Part shown: piece after piece, positions 10,087 to 22,839 of the stretch | Layout: each line of letters begins with the position of its first letter | Numbering within the stretch: position 1 is the stretch's first letter | Assembly: GCA_002794785.1 (NCBI GenBank) | Contig: NBBA01000022.1 | Coordinates: 310,001 to 374,000 of the forward strand | Direction of reading: 5' to 3' | DNA: 64,000 bases | Origin: Coniferiporia sulphurascens | Lineage: Eukaryota > Basidiomycota > Agaricomycetes > Hymenochaetales > Hymenochaetaceae | Position numbers and translations under genes: made by a program | The notes under the pieces: model-generated | What the model saw: only the letters and a program-made list of their open reading frames with translations | Database searches by the model: none | What the model was told of the DNA's origin: nothing

Positions 10087-11935
10087 CTAGTCCTTTCTGG
10101 TATCCAATTTCTGCGGTCTGCTTCGTGTCCTTTTTACAATCGAGTCTGGGGTCTTGAGCAGCGACCCATGTTCCGACCTGCTCATCACATACGCAAAGTT
10201 ACGTCTCTCCGGCTCGACGTAATTTACCTCGAGCGCACGCAGGACTTCCTGCTCCGTGGCACTGGCAACCAAATCCCATCGTCCATCTCCCTCGCCCTCA
10301 CTTGGGGGTGGTGAGGAGTCGGATATATCGTCGACACCCCGGTTTTCCTTCGCGGGTGAAGGTCTCCGACGCCAGAGCCCGTACTCGTTGAGGCGTAGTC
10401 CCATCTTCGACGCGACCCCGCGGAGGTAGAGATTAAAGTCCTTGTCGCCTGTGGTCGCGAGAAGAGCCGCGCCCTCCGACAGGACAGGGAATAAACTGGA
10501 CGGCAACCATCACCATCCGCTCATGGTTTACGTGTTACAAGACGCACCTGAAGTTCATCCGCCGATATACACTCGGGCGTTTTCTTTGCGCACTCGCCAC
10601 GCGCCCGTCCCCCCCGTCCGCATCCGGGACGCGCACTATTCCCTGCCACTTCTGCGGACCCTCTGAGAGCGTTGCAGAGATCACTCCTGCACGCTCCAAT
10701 GGGCTAATAACGAATTGACGCAAAAAAGCGTCCTGTCTAGCGCGCGTGGCAGATACTGGCTTCGCGGAACGGCTGGATGGGGTAGACGTAGAAGAGCGAG
10801 ACCCAGTAGACGGCTTCTCCCCAGGCAGCGGGACGTAGATGCACGACGGATGGAAAATAATAATGTCGATATCTGCGCAGGTCAAGAGGCCACGGCGACT
10901 ATCCATGTCCAATTTATCCATAGTGAGACTTAATGTGGGAGAATCAAATGTGTATCCTGAGACCCACTAGCTTCCAACGGCGTGCATCCTGACCTCTGCG
11001 GAGACAGTAGATTTGACGGCTCTCTAGAGGGAGGGCATTAAACGTTGTGCAGGAAAAGAAGGAAGTAAACGTACCATTACGGCTTCCACTTGTGCGCGAG
11101 TTGCCCGCTGTTCTAAGTGACCAACATATCCCAGGGAGACCTTACAGGGCGCAGACAGCGTGTTGAAGTGTTCGGGTTTCCGAAGGTCTGCTAACGAGCG
11201 ACATCCCGCATTGTAAAGCTTAAGAGCTCTAACCGGACTATAGCAAAAACAGCCCGTTAGTATCTGCGCCCACGTATACACACACACTCAATCCACGAAC
11301 GCACCCAATCCCTGGTACACGCCTGAATTCTGCAAGAGACCGTTCACGACTGATTTCCTCCATCGTTAGTTGGCGCGCATTGTCATCTGGCGTTGAAGGC
11401 TAGCAGTGGGGGAGGTGTAAGCAAACGCGACAAAATTAGGAGAGCACGCGGGAAGCCCTGACACCTCGTGCGCACCTCGCGATCTGGTTGAAAGTAGTCG
11501 TCAATCCTGCGGGCTATGCCATCGCCGATACCAATAATCTTGACGAGAGTAAGCAGATAGCGCACAACCGAGTCTAAAAGCTAGCACCTGCATTGCCTCG
11601 TGACCAGAGGTGATTGGTTTGTTATGAAGATTCAAGACGCCAATAGCGCGTTGCAGCGCTCGCGCCTTGTAGACACCCGCCTTTCCCTGGCGGCTCTCCA
11701 TTTCCATCTCTTTCTGACACAAGTAAAGGCTCAGTGGTAATGAAAGATAGATACAGCGTGCACGCGACACACCCTTCGTTAGCAGGTGAATGAGATGGGC
11801 ATTTGGACCATCTCGGTTCGGCGGGAGCGCCGTCTTAGTAGTGTAAGAAAGGCATCGAAACTTTTTGACGCGAAAGCTGAGCCTCTGCGTCGTACACCTA
11901 TAAGAAACCCGCAGAGAAGGGCGAGCTTTTAGCAT
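10087..11935 (-). CDS. Family-X DNA polymerase (beta/lambda-like), altered palm residues
   Basis: The model has eight exons (11935..11771, 11713..11588, 11538..11476, 11399..11305, 11237..11075, 11023..10968, 10898..10548, 10495..10087), 475 aa. Order: a basic, Ser/Arg-rich N-terminus (1-45) resembling a mitochondrial presequence; the 8-kDa lyase domain with YKARALQRAIGVLN; a first helix-hairpin-helix IIGIGDGIARRID (98-110); a second, VPGIGPVRALKLYNAG (about 145-160); fingers/palm GSYRRGLLTCADIDII with the two metal Asp at 232 and 234; and a thumb ending in ALEVNYVEPERRN. There is no BRCT domain. The third palm Asp, expected in RRxD, is Asn338 (RRMNF), and the YF of the usual LLYFTG is AT (LLATTGD, 351-357). 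It would act in base-excision or end-joining repair, possibly in mitochondria, unless these changes have inactivated it. Confidence 0.85.
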
Positions 11936-12286
11936 AACATAGATATAACCCGCTGAAAATGAAGGGGACTGAGGCTGGATGAAGGACAAGGCGTGTTCAC
12001 GGCGCACGCACTCGGAAGACGCGACACGCTACCGACAGCCAGCCCGTGTACATAATCTGTACGCGTCTTGATTTCGCTCCTCGTGACCTCGAACATTTCT
12101 GTACTCCTTTCCCTCTTTCATGATGGCTTCAAACTGCAGGTTAAATATTCAACGTTCGCTTCGCTTCGGTTTCGTGAGTCCCTTTGGACGCGAGTGGATA
12201 GTCATTTCTGAGAGGTATTTAAAATATCTTTAATATTCACTAGTACATGTACTCCAAGACCGTCAAATTTACTCTTTTGCTAATAT
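11936..12286. other. Intergenic region
   Basis: This is the 5' flank of the polymerase gene and the 3' flank of the aldo-keto reductase. An in-frame Met lies upstream of the chosen polymerase start (near 12007), so part of this stretch may be translated. I see nothing else. Confidence 0.4.
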
Positions 12287-13577
12287 CTACCAACCCATCT
12301 GCTCATAGGTCCAGCCAAATACCAAATTTTCTCCGTTACGTTCTTGAACGCCGGGGTAAAAGCACTGGTGTACATCCTTGTGTAACGTGTCAATAAGCGC
12401 AATGTCTTCTTCAGAAAGCGTCGGTAATTCCTTTTAAGACAGATGCACACGTTAGTGCTATGACAGGAATCCTTCAGGCAGACAAAAAAAAACGAGTGTT
12501 TACCAATAGGTTCGCTCTCTGCCTCCCCTCGTTGGTACTTTTCGGAACCGCCGACGTCCCCCTCGAAATATGCCACGCCAGGCTGATCTGGGCAGGGGAA
12601 ACCTTGTGCTTCTCTGCAAGCTTTACGATATCCGGGTCATTTGCAACCTGCGAATAACCCGTCGGCGCATACGCCGTAAGCACAATCCCATTCTCCCGGC
12701 AGAGCTTCAAAAGCTCAGGCTGCGCCTGATACGGGTGCATCTCAACTTGGTTTACCGCAGGGATGATCTTCGCCGTTTCCAGGAGTTTGCGCAGACTGCG
12801 TATACCGGTTAGATTTGACATGAATGAACTTGCAGCAGCCACTCACTTCTTCGCGCTGAAGTTGCTGACGCCGATCGCTTTGGCCTTCCCTGTTTCAAAG
12901 GCCTTCTCCATGGACGCCCAGGTCTCATTAAGGGTCGGACTGTCGACCATAATGTACTCCCCTTCGTCTGGTTCGCCATTTGGGCCTGGGTAGCGTGGAT
13001 TTGGCTTATCGTCGATATTTGCCATGGCTTGGGGCCAATGCATTAACCACTAGCATAACTCGAGGTCAGACTTTCTGGGGGACTTGAAATAAAAACGGAG
13101 GAATGGCCTTACAAGGTCATAGTAGTCAAATCCAGCATTGTTAAGACACTCGTCGAGTGACTCTTCCACTTTAGCATGATGATGCAAACTTCATACACAG
13201 CCAAAATCGGAATGAGAATCCATCTTTAACACTGCGTACCAGAGTTTGGGGGGGGGGACGTACGGTAGCTTCGTAGTCACGAAGATCTCCTCCCGGGGTA
13301 TACCAGACTCCCTCACGGCTTTCCGATCGCGCCCTCTGTTCCGTAGTCATGTGCGGTATCGACGTGCCTGTAGCCTGTCTTCAGCGCGGACAGGACCCAG
13401 GGGCGTGCGCTCTCGTGTTCCTCATCGGTCAGGCCGGACCAGCCTCCAAGACCTGCTCATATGTATATTAAGCATTCGACAACCGCAAAAGGTACGATTA
13501 ATAAAATGGAACGCACCGATAGCAGGCATTTTCGCCCCTGTATTGAGAGTGACATATGGCTGAGGGGGGGCTGTCAT
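12287..13577 (-). pseudogene. Aldo-keto reductase with a one-base frameshift in exon 2
   Basis: There are six exons (13577..13517, 13452..13264, 13188..13113, 13049..12847, 12795..12504, 12430..12287). The protein starts MTAPPQPYVTLNTGAKMPAI and follows the fungal Gcy1/Ypr1-type AKR plan for about 321 aa. The tetrad is present: Asp and Tyr in DTAHDYG, Lys in TTKLP, His in LMHWPQAM. NADPH-binding loops include AVPKS near the C-terminus. In exon 2, at about 13309-13316, the reading GAIGK breaks: codon phase changes by one base before VRESGIPREEIF, producing an immediate stop. No GT-AG intron can absorb the change. Everything else is intact, so this is either a recent null allele, a programmed shift (no evidence for one) or a sequencing error. 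A working copy would reduce carbonyls with NADPH in the cytosol. Confidence 0.8.
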
Positions 13578-14375
13578 CTTGGTTTATGAGGTGAACAGCA
13601 GTACTAGGAGACACCCGGTCGCAGAGGTTGTGGGGAAAGAGGGAAAGGGTATAGTATTCTACCCCTTTGAACAGTGCCCCTAATCCGAGGGAGTAGTACT
13701 CCGCGTAATAGTGCATCCTACAAGCAAACAAGAATAGCGTGTGCTGCTAAAGGCCGGCCCCTGCAGAACATGACGCGTGTCCTCAGGCACCAAGGTTACA
13801 GCTCATACAGCGAAGCAGGATCAGGGCGGTCCGCCCTTAGACGCCCACTTGAACTCGTTATCGTTTTTCCATCGAAGTTGGCAAAGTTCAGTGGAAGCAC
13901 GCCCATCGTTTGGTCGAGTTGGGAAAGAGGACTTGCTGTGAGAACGCCGCCCGGCCGCTATAATAAGTTATGAACTGCGAAGCGTCTACTCTGCACCTCC
14001 GCGTCATCTTCTCAAGACCCAAACAGGGAATCACGGAATGCTTCTGTTCTGAGTTTACTCGTTTATAGCCCTTCATGGATGAAGATTTTTTAGTAACACG
14101 ATCCGGACAAATGAGACGAGCGACGTACGTCCGAGTCGGGGGAAATCCTGGCAATTACGCGATGCACGTCGTTTATCGAAGAACGATGGCAAAAGCGCTT
14201 ATACAAACGGTCCGAGATCGAGGCGAAAGGTTATTTGGGTGTAAAAAATTACTTGCAATGCACAAAAATACAGATAAATAAAACAACTCGCGCGAGCAAT
14301 ATTTTAAGGAGAGTGCAATAAACCGTAAGACCACAAAATGCACAGCGAGACCGAAAAGAAACGAGTAAGCAGTCG
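13578..14375. other. Intergenic region
   Basis: About 800 nt separate the reductase start from the SNF5 stop. Short open frames on both strands show no family resemblance or splice support. I see no RNA gene. Confidence 0.4.
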
Positions 14376-16374
14376 TTATCTTCTCCGCCGAGTCGAGCTG
14401 AATTGGAATTTTGATGTCTCTCTCCGCAAGCGCCTAAAAAAGTTATGAGTAGGATGAAGTGGGTCGAAGAGACAAGTTGTCGAAAGGGGAAAAACGCACC
14501 GACTCGCACGCTCGCGCTCAACCTCCCTCCTCTCTACCTCCTCCGTAGTAAGCACCTCAAAGCGGGTCGCATACTCTTCCGAATCATTCCAGTCCTTCCA
14601 CACGCTCTTCAGCGCGCGCGGCCCCCTTCCTAATCCGTCTCGCGGTGCGCGACCCCAACTCCCAGGCCCCAGACCCAAACCCGTCTTGTCTTTGAGTATG
14701 CCTTTTTCCTTCTTCTCAGAATCATCCATTATATCCCGCGAAGTAGTCACATCGCCTCCGATTACGCCCCATTCAATCGCATCTTTCTTGTGCTTGAGAA
14801 TTTCTTCGTGTAGGGCGTGGGCGATAAGTGGAGCCGCTTCTCCTGTGAGTCCAATATCGGCGCAGAGCTGCTGCGAAAATGCCTCCGGAGTGAGTGGGGA
14901 GAGGAGATCCCATTCAATATGATCCAACAAGTGGTAGGTCGCTATCTGTACGTCAATCTGCGGCAGAAGAGGCCAAGTTAGGAACGGTGATGTGGGGACG
15001 GAAAATTAAGGGAACAGATTTACACTCAGAATAACCCTACACTCCGATACTTCCACGTCCATCGGGTCACCCTCGGCCACATCAGCGTACCCGTCTATGT
15101 TCGAGCTCAAGTCCATGCTCGCGATTCCTTCATACTCCTCTAATTGAGCACGGATTTGATTAGCTACTGTCTCCGCCCAAGGGGCGACCGGTAAGTCCAG
15201 ATCTGCACAAAATATTCGCGCAAAGGCCTCTGGCTTGACCAGATCATCGTTTAAATTCCACATGAAGCAATCGCGGATGCGATGCGTTTCTGTTTCAAAC
15301 TCGACACGGACTGGAACGAGCGCGGCACGCTTGAGTGCCTGGCTTTCGAGTGCGTCTTGAGACCTTGTGGAGCCTTGTCAGTAAAATAGACTGGTTTCTA
15401 CAATCCGAACTTACGGGTACTCGTGACGCGTAGGTTCTGCCCTTTTCGCGGTGATAAACTTCGAGGGTGGGATCAGACCCAAGTAGCTTTGGTCTAGTTC
15501 TGCCTTCCCGTGCGCCGTTTGGGGAGCCGGACTACCCCCCGAAAAAGAGTACTGATAAAACCCGTTCGCGGCCGTTGGGCGCCCACGTGTAGCGCGAATG
15601 GCAGTTCGCGTTCCACCGCTCGCAATAAAGTCGGAGTCTTCTGAGTCGCGCTCCCGTTCACCCGCATCGGGCACAGGTTCGATTTCTTCGCCAGAATCTG
15701 GTTCGGCGTAATTGACAACTCCGCCTCGACGCGTGCCCGTGCGGCCTGCGGTGTTACCCGCGGTAGATGTGGACGCAAGAATAGGCTGCATCAGAAGCGT
15801 TGCACCCGTGCGGAGACGGGAAGGGTACGTCGTCGTGAGAGCCTGAGGCGTTGTTGGCAAAGGCGCTCGAGGCACCTGAATAGTGGGCGGCACAGGGATG
15901 GCCGCAGGTGGCACGGTCGCCGCAGATGGTCGAGGAACTATCTGTGACGCCTGTTGTGCATACGCATTGCTTTGCGCGTAAGCCGGGGCGGGTGTAGGCG
16001 TTGAGGTCGCTGGCGTTCCCCGGGTAGCCCTGTTACGCTGGCGCGGGGCTGTTTTTATCGGCGTAGGCGTCGTCGCTCCTGCCCACTGTTTTGCCTCGAA
16101 AGTCGCAGCGGTCCAGTTCTTTGCCTCAAACATGCCGGCTTGTCGCGGTAGGCGCGAAGGTAGTCAGTCTCAAGGCCCCACCAACAGTCTTTATGCGTGA
16201 CTTACTCGTCGACACGGGTACCTGCTTGGGTGCCTTTGCGTACAAACCCTGGGCAGCCGCGCTAGACAGCGTACTGACGGCTGCTCTAAGTTGGGAGTCC
16301 GTTGCGCTGGGGGTCGGCATGCTCGTGAGCGCTGCCTGGAAAGAGCTTGCACCTGGTGGCGGCTGGGGCGGCAT
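14376..16374 (-). CDS. snf5: SNF5/SMARCB1-family chromatin remodelling subunit
   Basis: The model has five exons (16374..16206, 16138..15415, 15363..15024, 14957..14500, 14433..14376), 582 aa. The first 300 residues are low-complexity Ala/Pro/Thr/Gln with an acidic patch (EPDSGEEIEPVPDAGERE). The two SNF5 repeats follow: repeat 1 from LVPVRVEFETETHRIRDCF at about 313 through the FARIFCADLDLP motif, repeat 2 from IDVQIATYHLLDHIEWDLL at about 412 through FSQQLCADIGL. The C-terminus ends in a basic RRLRRETSKFQ segment. SNF5 homologues are core subunits of SWI/SNF or, as Sfh1, of RSC; the sequence does not decide between them. It shares a 344-bp divergent promoter with the gene at 16719. Confidence 0.9.
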
Positions 16375-16718
16375 CCCGTTGCGGACGCTGAAGTAATTGG
16401 AAGACGATCAGGAAAGGCAACGACGCGCTCAGGCCGAGACGCGTCAATTCTTCAAGTTGCTACCAAAGTTACAACCGAGTGCAGGGTACACAGACGAGGA
16501 AAAGACAACGGTCGCTGTTTCTGTAAAAAGGTCGGAAACCGCAGTGGAGAATCTCGTCGTCGATGGCAATTCTGCTGGCGCAGGCTAAGCGTGACGCTAA
16601 CCACGCCGAAACCAGGAAGAAAAGCCTTCCGAGGGTGTGACTTGCTGTGACTTGACGTGACTTCGCAGTGGTACATACAGTCTGCCTTCAACGGCCTCGA
16701 GTCGTCTCATCTGCGACC
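16375..16718. promoter_or_regulatory. Divergent promoter with phased GTGACTT repeats
   Basis: This is the intergenic space between the SNF5 and p34-like start codons. Three copies of GTGACTT begin at 16637, 16647 and 16657, an exact 10-bp period that places them on one face of the helix about 60 bp upstream of the p34-like ATG. The repeats resemble a cluster of binding sites for a single factor; the factor is unknown. Confidence 0.5.
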
Positions 16719-18208
16719 ATGGACTCGGAGGACCCGTCGTCGGCGTCTTGTCGCATAGTCGTCGTCTCATCGTCTCTGGAGACGTCGCGGGAGGTCGCAA
16801 CCCGTATGTCCTTTGCGCTGCTACAGACAAGGCAGCGATGGAACGCGTTGACAACCGCCAGACATTAAGGCGCTCTCTGGGGACAGTGACAAGCCAGGCG
16901 ATCAAGCCGTCTCTGAAATAATCCCTTGGACGATAAGGAATAAATACTATACCGCTCCAGTACACTTCCATCCGATACACTTAGAGGGTCTCGAGTCCAT
17001 AGAGCTCGATGATGTCCCTGCCATTATCTACGCGTGGAAGGAGAACGAGGTTCGTCCAAGGACCGCCTTATGTTATTTCAAAACTGATCGCAATCCGTAG
17101 CCGTACAAAGTCCATCTAAAGCAGGTCGCCGAACATACTTCCAGCTATGAGCCCGAGGTATCGCTCGCGATCAACATGGCTCCCTCGACGGATGAGGAAC
17201 TGGAGGACTTCTTCTTTGAACACGGCTTCGAGTACATCGACGGACACTCGCAGGTCCCCGATCGCTCCGCGGGCCTGTACGACTCTGCAGGTAGCTAATC
17301 CCCAGTGTCCCGCAACCACCCGACTGGCCGCGTTTTATTAAATCTATTTGTTATTTGTAGCGCCGCTTGGGTTCCACCGTGCCCTCGATGCACTGAGTAC
17401 CATCATGTGGCCATCCATGGTCCGCGCGGAGCCCCGTCAGTCGAAGGCAACGGATGCACAAGCTCAGTCTAGCACAGATGAAATTGATCTGGATTTGAAA
17501 GCTCTGATAGACGCCAGCACACCAGCGGAGAAGTCGGCTATCCAACACGAGATGGAGATGCTAGAAAAATGGCTCGAGGAAGACACAGACGACAACTACG
17601 GCTACTCGAGCATAGCTGACGACAACGATGACTACCTCTCGCTGTCTTCGCATACGCACTCCTCCGTGGCACCGCGGTCGGACGACCCCTGGTCAACAGG
17701 TGCATCACTGGCGGACTCGGACGCCGCTACCACCGCGGGGTTCGATGACGACTTTGCCGAGTTCGTGTCCGCGCCCCCACCCATCAGCGCAAACACCGAC
17801 TCCGCGGGCCACCCACCCACCTCGGAGCTAGGCGCAGACGCCGACGCCGATGCCAACTCAGATCCCGAGCTACCGAGCAAAGCAGACATCCGCGCTGCGT
17901 CCGCGCGCATATTCGGCTCGTCCGCCCCGCCCGGCGCGTACCAGGACGACCCCGCAGCGCTGCAATCTCAGTCGACTCGCGAGCGGAGCGAGGGCGGTAC
18001 GAGTGCGGTCGCGGATCTTGACCTGGACGCCGACGCCGGTCCACCAGCCTTCGACCTCACCCGCGTGCTCGGCGCACTCGAGGGCATGAAGGGGGAGATC
18101 GCGCGCATCCCGGATATACGTGAACGGCGGGCTGCCGCGGCAAAGGCTGCGCTGGGGCTCGTCTACGGGCTTGAGGGTACCGCCGGCGAGCTGGACTTCA
18201 CAGTCTAG
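16719..18208 (+). CDS. Alpha/gamma-adaptin-binding p34-like protein (AAGAB/Irc6 family)
   Basis: The model has four exons (16719..16803, 16862..17049, 17101..17290, 17361..18208), 436 aa. The N-terminal 190 residues form the GTPase-like pseudo-domain: CRIVVVSSSLE, then ALSGDSDKPGD, SEIIPWTIRNKYYTAPVHF, VPAIIYAWKENEPYK and EELEDFFFEHGFEYID, then GFHRALDALSTIMWPSMVR. The middle is acidic and Ser/Asp-rich. The C-terminal helix FDLTRVLGALEGMKGEIA then ALGLVYGLEG is also typical. Human p34/AAGAB binds AP-1 and AP-2 subunits and acts in adaptor-complex assembly; yeast Irc6 is related. The protein is therefore expected to act in the cytosol in clathrin-adaptor assembly. The start is chosen because all four phases close and the motif order is complete. 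Confidence 0.85.
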
Positions 18209-19139
18209 CGGGGCGCGCTAGTGCGGCACGGTGCGGGCCGAGATCTGCGCGACCAGGGACCAGGGCCCGGGCTCCGGAACCGGCATCCGACTTGCCCGAG
18301 ATATGTTTTTTTTTCTTTCTGGTTTGCCCAAACGTGCGTGGGTGGTCCGCGGCGTCGGGCGGTTCCTTGCGCCCCGAGCGCATGCTCTATCTACTTTTCA
18401 TCCCCCAGGTTGCTCTAGTCTTACGAAAAAGTTCCTTCCATTTTTTTTCTCCATCACATTCCCAACCGACTATCAGGCCTCACCCCTTAACTTTACGATA
18501 AGTAACAACCCAAACAGAAGAGGGAAGCCCGTAGTGCGTGCATGCATGTCATCCAGAACCCAATATTGTATCATGTATGTAACAGATTAACAAGACCGTT
18601 TTACAAGCGCCAGCACAAGAAGAAAAGAAGAACAATGTCTATATATATATCTTGCCCAGAGCCCACTCGGAGGAACCAAAGTCCAGGGGAAAAAAATAAA
18701 ATTAAGGGCAGGAATATTCGAATGCGATAAATATCTCGGAAACAAGAAAGGAAGAAAAAAAAACAAGAAAAGAGACTATATGTATGCGTGTGCTCTATAA
18801 AGGTGAACCTGAGTGACGTTGCAGGAAAAGAGAGGACCAAGACATGGATGGGGCGTGACGAGCGTAAGCAATAAAGTCTACAATGCTGAGATGGGAGGGG
18901 AGCGCATCCAGTTACAAACGGAGGACAGGGACAGGACACAAGACATGCAAAAGACGGAGACGTCTATAGCTACCAGGTTAGGGAGAAGAGACGAAAACGT
19001 GCACCAAGTCCGTTTGGTGCAGGGAACCATTAGAAGTGCAGATGAGCAGCCGTTAGGTACACCGGACCACAAAAAAAGTGTCAAGAGGAAACAGAGCAAA
19101 ACACCATCCAATCCGCCGCGCCGCACCCGCACTAGCCAT
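18209..19139. other. Convergent intergenic region with AT-rich 3' UTRs
   Basis: These are the 3' flanks of the p34-like and CreA-like genes. The stretch from 18420 to 18800 is rich in A and T runs and contains several AATAAA-like words on both strands. I see no gene. Confidence 0.5.
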
Positions 19140-21777
<2,638 letters not shown>

Positions 21778-22280
21778 GAGGGTGTGAAAGCAAAAGGAGG
21801 AAAGTGGGGAAGGGGCAAAAGGGAGGCTATGTAGCGGAGTGGGGTGGACCGGGTGGACGAGGACTTAAATAGGAGTCCTCGGAGCGGAGAGTGTCCGGAG
21901 GCGAAAGAAATTATGCGGTGCAGGAAAAAGCGAGTCTATAGAGGGACGGGGAGTGACGAGCAGGGTGTACACTAGAAGAAGAGGGGAGGCCAGGACAGAG
22001 CGGTAGGAATAAAACCGGAAGGAGGCGGTGATAGGCAAGGCGTCTAGACGAAATGCGAAATGCAAGAAGGGGGAAGCGTTATTTCAAAAAATCATGGCGA
22101 AATAGAAGACGCGCGGAGATGTCGAGGATGCAAGAATCGGGATGATGGTGGACGGAGAGCAAGCAGGAAGGGGCAAAGAGGAAGGAGGAAGCGGGGAAAC
22201 TAGCCGGATCAACCGCCTCAGCCGTAAACCACGTCGGGTACCGCCGCGCTGACGATGCAAAAAAATACTTTTTTTTCATT
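21778..22280. other. creA upstream region, purine-rich
   Basis: The 5' flank of the repressor gene is strongly G/A-rich on the plus strand, that is CT-rich in the sense of the gene. At 22268-22298, at its outer edge, an 11-bp unit (ATTCTTTTTC plus one) is repeated about three times. No ORF here is credible. Confidence 0.5.
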
Positions 22281-22298
22281 CTTTTTCATTCTTTTTCA

Positions 22299-22823
22299 GC
22301 GCGAATAACGATAAACAATCACGCCGGTTTTGGCACGTACTTCGGACGTATTCCGGGATGCGACCCCATGTGCCCCTTCTGCCATGTTTTGGAGACATGC
22401 GCCCACCTCCTGCTCTCCTGCCCCAATACACTCCCCGCCCGACGGGCGGTGTGGAAAACCCCCCTACCATCCTCGGAAGCCCAATGGTTCTCCAGGGACG
22501 GCCTCCCTATTCTGGCTTCATTCCTTGACTCTCACCCCACCTTCAAGGCGGAACCCATCCTCGTCTTCGACCCGGGCGGCCCCACTGTGATCTCCATTAC
22601 TGACTCAGGTTTTGCCATTGGCAACTAGTCAGTCATCACACTTCCCTTACCACTGGACGTTATCCAGCCCCTCTCTCTGCTTCTGGCTTCCCGCCACTAT
22701 TATTCCATCTATACCAACTACCATCTCACACAATACAGGGGCCTAAAGGCCCCTGGAGTGTATTTTGTACTAGATAGTCATGACGCGCTATAGAAATGCA
22801 TTTAAAAAAAAAAAAAAAAAAAA
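22299..22823 (+). mobile_element. Decayed non-LTR retrotransposon 3' end with poly(A) tail
   Basis: An open frame runs into a stop at 22628 and encodes GFGTYFGRIPGCDP then CPFCHVLETCAHLLLSCPNT, the C-terminal end of an RNase H/zinc-knuckle type reverse transcriptase. A 3' untranslated region of about 170 nt follows and finishes in roughly 20 A residues (22804..22823). The rest of the element is missing, as expected from 5' truncation during target-primed reverse transcription. The 18-base words at 22304..22321 and 22822..22839 match at 16 positions and may be the target-site duplication. The insertion lies in the upstream region of the creA gene, in opposite orientation to it. Confidence 0.75.
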
Positions 22824-22839
22824 TAACAATAAACAAGCA

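Noticed and set aside
16397..16650. Open frames in the SNF5/p34 divergent region
   Set aside because: They overlap the promoter repeats and resemble no family.
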